Shown one piece after another: positions 28,537 to 37,244 of a DNA stretch of 64,000 nt. The stretch comes from Sphingobacteriales bacterium (GTDB lineage Bacteria > Bacteroidota > Bacteroidia > Chitinophagales > UBA2359). Each line of letters opens with the position of its first letter. Position 1 is the stretch's first letter. The DNA lies in NCBI GenBank assembly GCA_016706405.1, contig JADJJT010000001.1, positions 1,057,501-1,121,500 of the forward strand, read 5' to 3'. The notes beneath the pieces were generated by a model that worked only from the letters and a program-made list of their open reading frames with translations, searched no databases and had not been told where the DNA came from. Position numbers and translations under genes: made by a program.

Positions 28537-29031
28537 TTAGCGCTTTACCCGTACTGTTTGGGTTTTTAGCATATTACTTTTATGACCTTTCCGGTCGGTA
28601 ATATACACTTCAAAAAACACATCTTCGTAGGGGGCATTGCCTAATACAAACAGGTTTTTAAGCACAATATCTAATTGTCCGGCAATAAACAAATTAGTGC
28701 CAGGTGGCGACAAAGGTTTTAAATGGTAGCCATCGGCAATTTGTAGGCGGCTGTCTTTTACGATAATACTAACCGAGTCGGGGTTTTGGGTGCCAAGGTC
28801 GCCATCGCCGTCTTGGTAGTTGATGTAGATATGTACTTTTTCTTCAAACTGAGTTAGTTCTAACGGGCTAATACTATCGTAAACAATAACAGGTATGGCC
28901 GACTGTTCGGGGGCTTCTTTGGTACAGGCTGCCCAGTTTAGTAAGAGGCCAACGATTCCGGCAATATACAAATATCCGGAGAATAAATTGCGTTGCTTAT
29001 GCTGTTTAGTTATTTTTTGCACCACTATCAA
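28537..29031 (-). CDS. Lipoprotein with DGDGDLG motif, unknown function
   Basis: About 164 residues. No ATG is available; TTG at 29031 or GTG at 29025/29022 are the candidate starts, all inside the end of the upstream gene, which suggests translational coupling. The lipoprotein signal runs to NWAAC. The mature part is a beta-sandwich-like domain with YQDGDGDLGTQNPDSV (a Ca-binding-looking acidic loop) and DVFFEVYITDRKGHKSN. Uncharacterised lipoproteins with this YxDGDGDLG loop are common in Bacteroidota. Function is not known. It overlaps the CX4CH lipoprotein by 26 bases, suggesting a joint surface function. Confidence 0.75.
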   Translation of the reverse strand: MIVVQKITKQHKQRNLFSGYLYIAGIVGLLLNWAACTKEAPEQSAIPVIVYDSISPLELTQFEEKVHIYINYQDGDGDLGTQNPDSVSIIVKDSRLQIADGYHLKPLSPPGTNLFIAGQLDIVLKNLFVLGNAPYEDVFFEVYITDRKGHKSNMLKTQTVRVKR

Positions 29032-29548
29032 TCCATTTTTTAATCATATCAATATAATAGGTTTTATTATTTTCCCAATCGCTGTCGTTTGCTAATAAGG
29101 GCATACGTTGCGAGCCGTCAGAAAGTTCGTTTTGAAGGCGATAAAACAACATACTTTCGGCAGATTTACCGGCCATTATGCGTTTGGTTATGTCGGGTTT
29201 ATTTACATCGTTTTTTACTAATCCATGCCCTACGGTAGTATGATAAGCGCTGTTTATGGTTCGAAAATCGGGTTCAAAAGTACCGTCGTGGCAGCCACTA
29301 TTGGCACAAGTGGGGGCAAAAATGTGTTGATGCAACCACGCCAAGCTTGCTTCGGGCGGAATTTTAGTGGTTACGGTATCGGTAGTATCGGGTTGTTCGT
29401 TAAGGTTGGGGTTATTATAAGGGTTAGTGGGCGGGTCGAATTCTTTCTTGCAGCTATTCAACAGCAAAAAGACAAACAAACTAATAATAAGCCAACTATA
29501 CCAAAACAAGGCAGAAAATTGGCTGCGGCGCGATGGAAATGTAGGCAT
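29006..29548 (-). CDS. Lipoprotein with cytochrome-like CX4CH motif
   Basis: A 180-residue lipoprotein: an N-terminal hydrophobic segment ends LLNSC as the lipobox. After a Pro/Asn/Thr-rich linker comes a domain with FAPTCANSGCHDGTFEPDF (about 100-118) and later RIMAGKSAESMLFYRLQ and RMPLL. Cytochrome-like proteins with this layout, including the RMP motif for a Met ligand, are found in Bacteroidota and Planctomycetes. The heme motif here is CANSGCH, four residues between the Cys rather than two, so heme attachment is uncertain. It overlaps the next lipoprotein gene. A TATCTTTG box at 29651-29658 may drive both. Confidence 0.8.
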   Translation of the reverse strand: MPTFPSRRSQFSALFWYSWLIISLFVFLLLNSCKKEFDPPTNPYNNPNLNEQPDTTDTVTTKIPPEASLAWLHQHIFAPTCANSGCHDGTFEPDFRTINSAYHTTVGHGLVKNDVNKPDITKRIMAGKSAESMLFYRLQNELSDGSQRMPLLANDSDWENNKTYYIDMIKKWIDSGAKNN

Positions 29549-29884
29549 CTTAATATAAAAAAAGTTTATTTAGTGGACAAAATAGTAATCATGGCATAAA
29601 AAAGGGGGGCATAAATTGTAAAAGCGACCAGTTTTACTTTATGTTAATAGCAAAGATACAGTATTTTATAAAACTTAAAACCCGGCTAAGTTTTTTTATT
29701 TCTCTTTGTTAGAAAAATATATTATGTAAATTTGACCTTAAAATTAATTTTTAATTTTTTAGGTCCAATTAGCGGTTAAAATTTGCTTGCATTTTCTTTA
29801 AATTTAGTTATTAATTAAGAGAAGGACTAATTAATTTTACTTCTTGTAATTATATTATAAACCTGCATCAACAAAGCTTTCACT
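29549..29884. other. Intergenic region between divergent genes
   Basis: 336 bases with no supported gene. A minus-strand -7 box (TATCTTTG) lies at 29651-29658. The rest is very AT-rich and probably carries the promoter of the rightward secreted protein. Confidence 0.5.
29651..29658 (-). promoter_or_regulatory. Candidate -7 promoter box, TATCTTTG (minus strand)
   Basis: Exact TAnnTTTG on the minus strand, about 100 bases upstream of the CX4CH lipoprotein start. Confidence 0.4.
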
Positions 29885-32596
29885 ATGCGTAATTTTTATT
29901 TTCTTTACGTTCAACTTTTATTGGCGTGTTTGTGTAGCTGGCACTCGTTACACGCGCAACTTACTATTACCGCCACTAACAACACCTATGCCATACCTGG
30001 TGGTGTTTCATCACATACAAATAGCCATCATTATACGCTTGAATATCCGGGGTTGGTAAGACCGCATAAATATTTTGTAAATTTTGGCAATGGGCAATAT
30101 AAAATGGGGTTGTTTAGTTTAAACCCTGAATGGCCAACCACTATTAACCATAATTATACTGCGGCAGGAACTTACCGCGCAACGGGCACTATAAAACCCA
30201 TTTACAGCGACGACGAAAGTAGCGGAAAACATGCCTCCGTTGAAATGGACATTCCCGATGGTGGTGCTTTGCTAACTACCGCCGCAATCAGTCCGGAAAC
30301 TATGGCAACAATGGGCAATGAATCGGTGCGCCTTAACTCGTTTATTGATTTGGTGCCAAACGACACCGTCATATACATTATTAATTATAAAACTTGTAAA
30401 ACAGGTGGCAATTTAGATGCTACTTTTTGTACACTTTATTTTGATGCCAACGTGTTAAATTTTATAAGAGATGAAACTTATAACGGCGAAACCGCAAGCA
30501 ACGGTGCACCAGATCCGGAATTAGGAACACCTCGTACATATACTATTCCGGATGCTCTGTCAAATAACCCCCGAACCATCATTGCCTATTTCAAAATAAA
30601 AGCCAGTACACCACTCAACAAAACTGTTTTCACTCATTTACAAGGAGATGTAAACTTGAATTGCAACACTAATTTCCAAAGTATCAGGCATACTGTAAAA
30701 GGCTCGCACGACCCCAATACCAAAATTGCCCTAACCCCCGTTATTTGCAAAACTACCGATACAAAGGTACATTACCGAATTGAATTTGAAAATTTTGGCA
30801 ATTTGCCTGTCGAAGATATAACCATTACAGACGAATTAACAAGCTGGTTTAACCCAAGTAGTGTTGTTGTTGAAGACTATAAATTTTTTGTTGATGAAAT
30901 AAATATTGACGTGTTTAATAGTAAAATAAATTTTAATATTAATGATATTTCTTTGCGCGGGGCAGGCGAACCCGGATTTGGTCGTTCATTTAGTTCCGAA
31001 GATACTCGTGGATGGGTTGATTTCTCGGTTGAATACAACTCTACTTTGCCCAATTGTGTGCAAATACCTAACCAAGCTAAAATTATATTTGCCGACCACC
31101 GGCCAATTAAAACCCCTGTATCGTTAGTCGAAGTGCAAAATAAAAATTGTAGCACTTGTACTGGTACCGGCGGTACTTTAATTTTACCCGAATCATACTC
31201 GATAGAGGAAGGAGAAAATATAGTTTTAGAACCAGAATATACTGTTTACAACAAGTTCAAATGGTATCCGGAAACCGGTTTATCTGACCCAAATATAGAT
31301 AAACCCACCGCACAACCCACCGAAACCACCACCTACACACTTATTGCCTACAAGTCAGGGGTGCCCTCGGCAATAGCCCAAACTACTGTTTTTGTAAACA
31401 CCTGCGAAAAAGGCAAATCGGTGTTAATAACCATTGATACGACAGACGGCACACTTTGCCATGATAGTAATGACGGGTGGATAAAATTACAAGCGTCGGG
31501 TAGCTTAACCAAAGGTTATACGTGGTATTGGGAGGGTAATGACAAGAAACAGTTTACAACCTCTGGCCTAAAAAACGAGATTTTTAATACTTATACCGCA
31601 CATCCCGGATGGAATACAATATGGGTAAAAAACGAAGAGGGTTGCACCGATACCGTAGATATTTTTATTCCACAGCGGCAGCCGATTACTATTAATTTTG
31701 ACTACGATGCCTGTAAAGAAAAAATAACTGCTTTGCCCTCGGGCGGTGCCGGAACACCATATACTTTTGAATGGAGCAACCTAAAAACCACGCAAACTAT
31801 TACCAAGGTGTCGCCGTCTAACAGTACCTATAGCGTTACTGTTACCGACCCGTATGGCTGCACAAATTCGGCAAACTTTACCCCTAAAGCAGCCTACATT
31901 AACATAAGGGCATTTTTACAAGGTGCTTACAACGACAAAAGCACTAATAATAACAATAGTGCCCAAATGAACACCAAATTACAGCAGTCAAAACTAATTC
32001 CTCTTTACCAGCCTTTTGATGCAACTCCTTGGAGCTACAATGGCAACGAATCGTTTACGCTTGGGTATGTGCCTTACGATGTAGTAGATTGGGTTTTGGT
32101 AGAAATATACGACAAAACAAATTTAAAACTGAAAGCCCAAAAAGCGGCAACACTTTTAAGCAATGGCAGCATCCGGATGGCCGACCAATACCCGGATTTT
32201 CCAAATCAAAAAATATTTTCGTTCGACTCAAACAAAATTGATCCTTGCGAAACCTACTATGTAGTACTTAGGTTTAGAAACCATTTAGCGGTAGCCAGCA
32301 GTATTCCTTTAACACTTGGGCCTTTGCAATTACACGATTTTACTGCCGAAAATGCAGCACTTGGCAGCAACCAAACCGTAAAATTAACCGAAAATTTATG
32401 GGGCTTGTTAGCAGGCGACATGAACGCCGATGGGGTAATTACCGTTGCCGATTTTAATATTTACAAACCCGAATCGTCAAAAATTAAGCTCTATCTTCGT
32501 TCAGATTTGAATTTAGATGGAAATGTTACCGTTGCAGATTTTAATTTCTACAAAGCAAACAGTAGCAAAATTGGGCACCCGTTAATTAAATATTAG
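29885..32596 (+). CDS. Large secreted protein with PKD/DUF11-like and dockerin-like repeats
   Basis: A 903-residue exported protein with signal peptide ending LHAQL. The N-terminal part looks PKD-like, with aromatic and Gly-rich loops. A DUF11-like conserved repeat follows (VHYRIEFENFGNLPVEDITI, with an upstream SHDPNTK motif typical of Bacteroidota surface proteins). A mid region has Ig/PKD-like text (TTTYTLIAYKSG; TYSVTVTDPYGC). The C-terminal 70 residues hold two dockerin-like calcium repeats (GDMNADGVITVADFNIYK and LNLDGNVTVADFNFYK). It ends IGHPLIKY and has no T9SS-type C-terminal domain. It is probably a surface or released structural protein; no enzyme motif was seen. Confidence 0.82.
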   Translation: MRNFYFLYVQLLLACLCSWHSLHAQLTITATNNTYAIPGGVSSHTNSHHYTLEYPGLVRPHKYFVNFGNGQYKMGLFSLNPEWPTTINHNYTAAGTYRATGTIKPIYSDDESSGKHASVEMDIPDGGALLTTAAISPETMATMGNESVRLNSFIDLVPNDTVIYIINYKTCKTGGNLDATFCTLYFDANVLNFIRDETYNGETASNGAPDPELGTPRTYTIPDALSNNPRTIIAYFKIKASTPLNKTVFTHLQGDVNLNCNTNFQSIRHTVKGSHDPNTKIALTPVICKTTDTKVHYRIEFENFGNLPVEDITITDELTSWFNPSSVVVEDYKFFVDEINIDVFNSKINFNINDISLRGAGEPGFGRSFSSEDTRGWVDFSVEYNSTLPNCVQIPNQAKIIFADHRPIKTPVSLVEVQNKNCSTCTGTGGTLILPESYSIEEGENIVLEPEYTVYNKFKWYPETGLSDPNIDKPTAQPTETTTYTLIAYKSGVPSAIAQTTVFVNTCEKGKSVLITIDTTDGTLCHDSNDGWIKLQASGSLTKGYTWYWEGNDKKQFTTSGLKNEIFNTYTAHPGWNTIWVKNEEGCTDTVDIFIPQRQPITINFDYDACKEKITALPSGGAGTPYTFEWSNLKTTQTITKVSPSNSTYSVTVTDPYGCTNSANFTPKAAYINIRAFLQGAYNDKSTNNNNSAQMNTKLQQSKLIPLYQPFDATPWSYNGNESFTLGYVPYDVVDWVLVEIYDKTNLKLKAQKAATLLSNGSIRMADQYPDFPNQKIFSFDSNKIDPCETYYVVLRFRNHLAVASSIPLTLGPLQLHDFTAENAALGSNQTVKLTENLWGLLAGDMNADGVITVADFNIYKPESSKIKLYLRSDLNLDGNVTVADFNFYKANSSKIGHPLIKY

Positions 32597-32918
32597 TTTT
32601 ATCCGGATGCTAAAAACCACTGCTCTTTTCTTTCATGTAATAATGTACTACAAGCAGCAAAAAGTGGTAATTTTGCCCACCGATTTTTTGCGTTTTTCAT
32701 TTTTTAACTTAGAAGTTTTTTTAAAATTAGTTTATTGAATTGGTTTAGAGTTATATATTATTGAAGCAATTGCCAAACTAAGTCGTCAATAAATCTGTTT
32801 TACCTTCTTGTAGCCTATTATTTTTCTCAATAGTTTCTTAGTACGAAGTGTTTAAAACTGCCACACCTTTTAATTTTTAAACAAGTTCATTTCAAACAAA
32901 GCAAATAAATATCAAAGT
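32597..32918. other. Intergenic region
   Basis: 322 bases with no supported gene. One ATCCGGAT lies just after the stop. The rest is AT-rich, with no clear terminator or promoter. Confidence 0.4.
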
Positions 32919-33422
32919 ATGTATAAAAGTATTGCCAATTTTGCCGATAGCTGGGCATTTGAACAAAAAGCCACAATGCAAGTATTGCAAAATCTAACTA
33001 ACGAAACCCTTACCTTAAAGCCCAACGAAAACATCCGGACAATTAAAGATTTAGCTTGGCATATAGCCCTTACCCCCTTAGATATCCTTGCCGAAATGGG
33101 TACCCCCAATATCCTATCCGAAGGATATACCCCACCCCAGGAAACTACCGTGCAAGAAATTTTAGATGGTTACAACACACGCGCTCAGGCAACCCTCGAG
33201 GCCGTTAAAACCAACTACACTGATGCCGACCTTAACCGAAAAATTAACATGTACGGCGAGGAATGGACGATTGGACAAACCCTAAACATGATGATTATGC
33301 ACCAAACACATCATCGCGGACAATTAACCGTAATAATGCGTTTACATGGTTTAAAAGTTACAGGTGTTTATGGCCCCGCCAAAGAAGAATGGGCTGCAAT
33401 GAATATGGAAGCAATGCAATAA
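32919..33422 (+). CDS. DinB family protein
   Basis: A 167-residue four-helix-bundle protein of the DinB/YfiT superfamily. The metal-binding histidines are seen in DLAWHIALTP (about residues 45-54) and MMIMHQTHHRGQLT (about 125-138), giving the typical three-His site. The family includes thiol-dependent S-transferases (bacillithiol, mycothiol) and stress proteins of unknown role. The C-terminal LHGLKVTGVYGP is also family-typical. It stands in a tandem with an acyl-CoA thioesterase gene 90 bases downstream. Specific function cannot be assigned. Confidence 0.88.
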   Translation: MYKSIANFADSWAFEQKATMQVLQNLTNETLTLKPNENIRTIKDLAWHIALTPLDILAEMGTPNILSEGYTPPQETTVQEILDGYNTRAQATLEAVKTNYTDADLNRKINMYGEEWTIGQTLNMMIMHQTHHRGQLTVIMRLHGLKVTGVYGPAKEEWAAMNMEAMQ

Positions 33423-33512
33423 TTGTACCTACAAATTAATTTATATTTTTATACTAGCGCAACCTAACTGCCTATCGCTAAATATCTTAAAGAAGAAACG
33501 ATAAAAATTCTA

Positions 33513-34028
33513 ATGCAAAATAGCAAAACTCCACGCGAGTCGGAAACCATAATGACCGAAATAGTGCTGCCCAACGATACTAATGCTTTGCACAATTTAA
33601 TGGGTGGAAATTTAATGAAATGGATGGACGTTGCAACCGCCGTTACTGCCCGCCGTCATGCCAACTGTGTATGCGTAACTGTATCGGTGGACAATGTTTC
33701 GTTTGACAGCCCTGTAAAAATAGGCGAGGTTGTTACCCTTCGTGCTAAAGTTACCCGCGCTTTTAACACCTCTGTTGAGGTGTACGTTGAGGTATTTGCC
33801 GAAGGTATTGATGCATCAAGGCGGCGCAAATGTAATGTTGCTTATTTTACTTTTGTTGGCATTGACGAGTGGGGCAATAAACTATCAATGCCAGCCGTTA
33901 GGCCCGAAACAGACCTTGAAAGAAAAGAGTATGAAGATGCCTTAGCCCGCCGTGAGTTTAGGTTGGTGGTGTGTGGCAAAATGAAAGTTCAAGAGTCAGA
34001 GGCTGTGAAAAAATTATTTTCATCGTAA
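33513..34028 (+). CDS. Acyl-CoA thioesterase (hotdog fold)
   Basis: A 171-residue hotdog-fold thioesterase of the YciA/BFIT type that hydrolyses acyl-CoA to the free acid and CoA. The family motif appears as ALHNLMGGNLMKWMDVATAV (about residues 25-44, with the catalytic Asp in WMD) and VSVDNVSFDSPVKIGEVVTL. The N-terminal SKTPRESETIMTEIVLPND is a normal start for Bacteroidota homologues. The cell location is cytosolic. It precedes a convergent ABC transporter with a 38-base gap. Confidence 0.93.
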   Translation: MQNSKTPRESETIMTEIVLPNDTNALHNLMGGNLMKWMDVATAVTARRHANCVCVTVSVDNVSFDSPVKIGEVVTLRAKVTRAFNTSVEVYVEVFAEGIDASRRRKCNVAYFTFVGIDEWGNKLSMPAVRPETDLERKEYEDALARREFRLVVCGKMKVQESEAVKKLFSS

Positions 34029-34066
34029 TTACACCTCTGATTCCCTACTATTAGCCAACTAATTAA

Positions 34067-35962
34067 TTAGATGGTTTCTAATAATTCTTCAAATTCGGGG
34101 GGTATTTCGTTGTTTTGGGTTGCGGCAAACTGTGTTTCGTACAGTTTTTTGTAATGGCCATTGGGTATTTGAAGTAAAGATTCGTGGGTGCCAATTTCGG
34201 AAATTTTTCCTTTGTTTAGCACCATAATTTGATGTGCTTTTTGTATCGTGGACAAGCGGTGGGCAATAACAATAGCCGTCCGGTTAGTTACTAATTTTTC
34301 GACTGCATATTGTACCATTTGTTCGGTTTCAGTATCAATATTAGCGGTAGCCTCGTCTAAAATTAAAATGCGGGGGTTGTAAAGTAGTGCCCTTATAAAC
34401 GAAATTAACTGCCGCTGCCCCATTGAAAGGGTGGCACCCCGCTCCATTACGTTATAATGATAGCCATTTGGAAGTTTTACAATAAATTGATGCGCACCCA
34501 CTAATTTTGCCGCCTCAATAACAGCTTGTTCGCTAATATCCGGATTTCGGAGGGTAATATTTTCAAGCACTGTTCCGGTAAATAAAAAAACATCTTGCAA
34601 TACTAAACCAATATTGCGCCGCAGCGAGTGTAAATTGTACTGCTCAATGGGTTGGCCGTCAATACTAATTACGCCTTGCTGAATATCGTAAAAACGGGTT
34701 AAAATATTAATGATACTCGATTTTCCGGCACCAGTTGCCCCAACTATCGCTAAGGTTTTTCCGGATTCTAAATGAAAACTAACGCCACGCAAGACCATAT
34801 TTTCCTCATCATATGCAAACCAAACATCTTTAAAATCAATATCACCTTTAATATTTTGTGCTGATACCATCCCTTGATTCCGGATGGTTTCACGGCGATC
34901 TAACAAATCAAAAACACGTTCGCTGGCAACCAAACCCATTTGAAGCGTATTAAACTTATCGGCCAACATGCGAAGCGGTCTAAAAAGCATGTTTAAATAC
35001 ATAATGAAGGCAATTAAAACACCCAAACTAACTTTATTGGCCAGTACAGAATTAGCACCGTACCAAACCAATAAACCCATAGATGCCGCCAAAATAATTT
35101 CGAGAATAGGAAAAAATACCGAAAAATACCAAATCGAGGCAATATTTGCCTTAGTATGGCTTTGGTTAATGGCTTTAAATTTGTCCATTTCGCGTTTTTC
35201 GGCGGCAAACACCTGCACAACCGACATACCCGATATATGCTCTTGTAAAAAAGCGTTCATTTGAGCTACCTGGTTGCGCACCTCTTGAAATGCACCCTTA
35301 ATGCGTTCTTTAAAGATATAAGTACTGTATAAAATTAGCGGAAAAGGTATTAAACAAACCAATGTTAATTGCCAATCGGTATAAAACATAATACTAATAA
35401 TAGTAATAAGTGTTAAAATATCGGCAATAATGGTAATAAGTCCCTGCGAAAAAACCTCGTTAATAGCTTCTACATCGCCAATTGACCGCGTAACTGAGGT
35501 GCCAACGGGTGTATTATCAAAATAGCGCAGTCTAAAATTTGTAATATGCTGAAAAACCTTTATGCGCAAATCTTTAATTATAGACTGGCCTAAAAAACTG
35601 GTTAAATACGAAAAAAAATAGCGGCATACCGTTTCAGAAACTAAAAGTGCAAGCAATGCCAGAGCCATAACCTGCAAGCCTTGCCAATTGCCCGGAAGCA
35701 TATAATCGTCAACTGCTTTTTGCACCAACATAGGGCGCAAAGGGCCTAAAACTGCCAATACCAAAGCCAAAAAAGTGCAGCCAAAAAATAGTTTTTTGTA
35801 AGGTTTAGCTAATTGTAATACTCTTTTTGTTAAGGTCCAATTAAGCATTTTGTGGATGGCAACTAAAAGTTTATCATAAAGCCAACTATTGGTTTTACCA
35901 TTTTGGGGTGGTTGTTTTTTATCAAACAACTTTGTATTATTGCTGCTGTTGGTTAGTGGCAT
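34067..35962 (-). CDS. ABC transporter, fused permease/ATPase (MsbA-like)
   Basis: A 631-residue half-transporter: six transmembrane helices (about 60-360) fused to an ATPase domain (about 385-610). Walker A is GATGAGKSS, the signature is LSMGQRQLISFIRALL, and Walker B is ILILDEATANIDTETE. This is an exporter architecture; substrates in the family include lipid A, lipids and drugs. A minus-strand TACCTTTG at 36001-36008 may be its promoter. It follows the LolD-like ATPase by 106 bases. MsbA-like identity is suggestive, not proved; a generic lipid or multidrug exporter fits equally well. Confidence 0.92.
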   Translation of the reverse strand: MPLTNSSNNTKLFDKKQPPQNGKTNSWLYDKLLVAIHKMLNWTLTKRVLQLAKPYKKLFFGCTFLALVLAVLGPLRPMLVQKAVDDYMLPGNWQGLQVMALALLALLVSETVCRYFFSYLTSFLGQSIIKDLRIKVFQHITNFRLRYFDNTPVGTSVTRSIGDVEAINEVFSQGLITIIADILTLITIISIMFYTDWQLTLVCLIPFPLILYSTYIFKERIKGAFQEVRNQVAQMNAFLQEHISGMSVVQVFAAEKREMDKFKAINQSHTKANIASIWYFSVFFPILEIILAASMGLLVWYGANSVLANKVSLGVLIAFIMYLNMLFRPLRMLADKFNTLQMGLVASERVFDLLDRRETIRNQGMVSAQNIKGDIDFKDVWFAYDEENMVLRGVSFHLESGKTLAIVGATGAGKSSIINILTRFYDIQQGVISIDGQPIEQYNLHSLRRNIGLVLQDVFLFTGTVLENITLRNPDISEQAVIEAAKLVGAHQFIVKLPNGYHYNVMERGATLSMGQRQLISFIRALLYNPRILILDEATANIDTETEQMVQYAVEKLVTNRTAIVIAHRLSTIQKAHQIMVLNKGKISEIGTHESLLQIPNGHYKKLYETQFAATQNNEIPPEFEELLETI

Positions 35963-36068
35963 GTTAATGAATTCTGTTTTGCAAATAGAAAAACAAAAGG
36001 CAAAGGTAGTATTTTATTGCCTAAACTTTGCTTTGAACAGACTGTGCTTTTTGCTGACAAGGTCAAGC

Positions 36069-36800
36069 TTAAACCTGCGCATTAGCTAATTTTATTTGGG
36101 TGTTAATTTCATCGCGCTCAACTATGCCATCGCGCACACGCACAATGCGATGCGCGTGTAAGGCTACATCTTCTTCGTGCGTAACCAAAATAATGGTATT
36201 ACCTTGCGTATGGATGCGGCCAAATATTTCCATAATTTCGTAACTGGTTTTGGTGTCTAAATTACCAGTTGGTTCATCAGCTAAAATAATGGAGGGGTTA
36301 TTTACTAAAGCGCGGGCAATAGCTACCCTTTGTCGTTGCCCCCCCGACAGTTCATTTGGTCGGTGGTCGGTGCGGTCGCCCAAGCCTACCAAGTCGAGGG
36401 TGGCAATGGCTTGGCGTTTGCGTTCGGCGCGGCCAACTGCGGCATATACTAAAGGCAAAGCTACGTTTTCCCAGGCGGTAAGGCGTGGCAATAAATTAAA
36501 CGTTTGAAAAACAAAGCCAATTTCTTTATTGCGCACTTCGGCCAACTCATTGTCGCCCATTTGGGCTACCTCCTGGCCGTTTAAAATATAGCTGCCTGTT
36601 GTTGGTGTATCCAAACAACCCAATATATTCATTAACGTTGATTTTCCCGACCCCGACGGCCCCATTAAAGCAACATACTCGTTGCGGGCAATTTGTAAGG
36701 TAATACCATTAAGCGCCTTAATAACTACAGGCCCCAATTTAAAATGTTTAGTAATGCCTTGTAATTCAATGATGGTATTTACTGGTTGGGTGGCTGACAT
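36069..36800 (-). CDS. LolD/MacB-type ABC transporter ATP-binding protein
   Basis: A 243-residue ATPase subunit. The ATG at 36800 was chosen because a TATCTTTG promoter box lies at 36828-36835, which excludes a longer upstream start; from there the protein begins MSATQPVNTIIELQGITKHF. Walker A is GPSGSGKSTLMNILG, the signature LSGGQRQRVAIARAL, Walker B SIILADEPTGNLD. It couples to a FtsX/MacB-type permease in lipoprotein release or drug export, but no such permease is next to it here, so the partner is encoded elsewhere or unknown. Confidence 0.92.
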   Translation of the reverse strand: MSATQPVNTIIELQGITKHFKLGPVVIKALNGITLQIARNEYVALMGPSGSGKSTLMNILGCLDTPTTGSYILNGQEVAQMGDNELAEVRNKEIGFVFQTFNLLPRLTAWENVALPLVYAAVGRAERKRQAIATLDLVGLGDRTDHRPNELSGGQRQRVAIARALVNNPSIILADEPTGNLDTKTSYEIMEIFGRIHTQGNTIILVTHEEDVALHAHRIVRVRDGIVERDEINTQIKLANAQV

Positions 36801-36827
36801 AATAGATATAAAAACGTGAACTAAGCG

Positions 36828-36835
36828 CAAAGATA
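36828..36835 (-). promoter_or_regulatory. Candidate -7 promoter box, TATCTTTG (minus strand)
   Basis: Exact TAnnTTTG match 28 bases upstream of the ATG at 36800; it helps decide that start. Confidence 0.45.
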
Positions 36836-37049
36836 CAATATACCGCCAATAAACCTTCTCAAATGAACAAAAGTTCCGGATGAAGTGTTTGGCTGGCTTG
36901 TTTGATTTTGAATACATTTAACAAAACAGCAAGTTCGTAACCATTTATTTTATTCGATTTCAAATTTAACTTTAGTTTTCCCTTCATTTTCTTTCCGGAT
37001 TTAGGGTATGGCAAAAGCAAAAAATTAAATTGCCGAATTAAGAAAAAAC

Positions 37050-37094
37050 AAAAAAGCGATTGCACTTTAATCTTAAGAATTAAGTACAATCGCT
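37050..37094 (-). terminator. Rho-independent terminator of rpsA
   Basis: Stem of 13 pairs with one mismatch (AGCGATTGCACTT at 37055-37067 against AAGTACAATCGCT at 37082-37094). On the minus strand it is followed by a T-rich run. It lies about 150 bases after the rpsA stop. Confidence 0.8.
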
Positions 37095-37244
37095 TAAATG
37101 GTTTTGTTTGATTTTTCTGTCCTTCCGGAAAAAATCCGGAAAAAGAGACGTGCTAAAATAAATCATACGCCCTAAACCAAACAAAAGAGTCTTCAACTAA
37201 CAAAAAGATAGTAGTCCCTATTTTTTATTAATTCAAGGAATTAT

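Larger units (their letters stand above)
36801..37244. other. Intergenic region with promoter and terminator
   Basis: 444 bases with no supported gene. It carries the -7 box of the LolD-like gene (36828-36835), several TCCGGA (about 36874, 36993, 37123, 37134), and the rpsA terminator at 37050-37094. Confidence 0.5.

Noticed and set aside
31900..32596. A cellulosome from the dockerin-like repeats
   Set aside because: No cohesin, scaffoldin or glycoside hydrolase was seen; similar calcium repeats occur widely in secreted Bacteroidota proteins.
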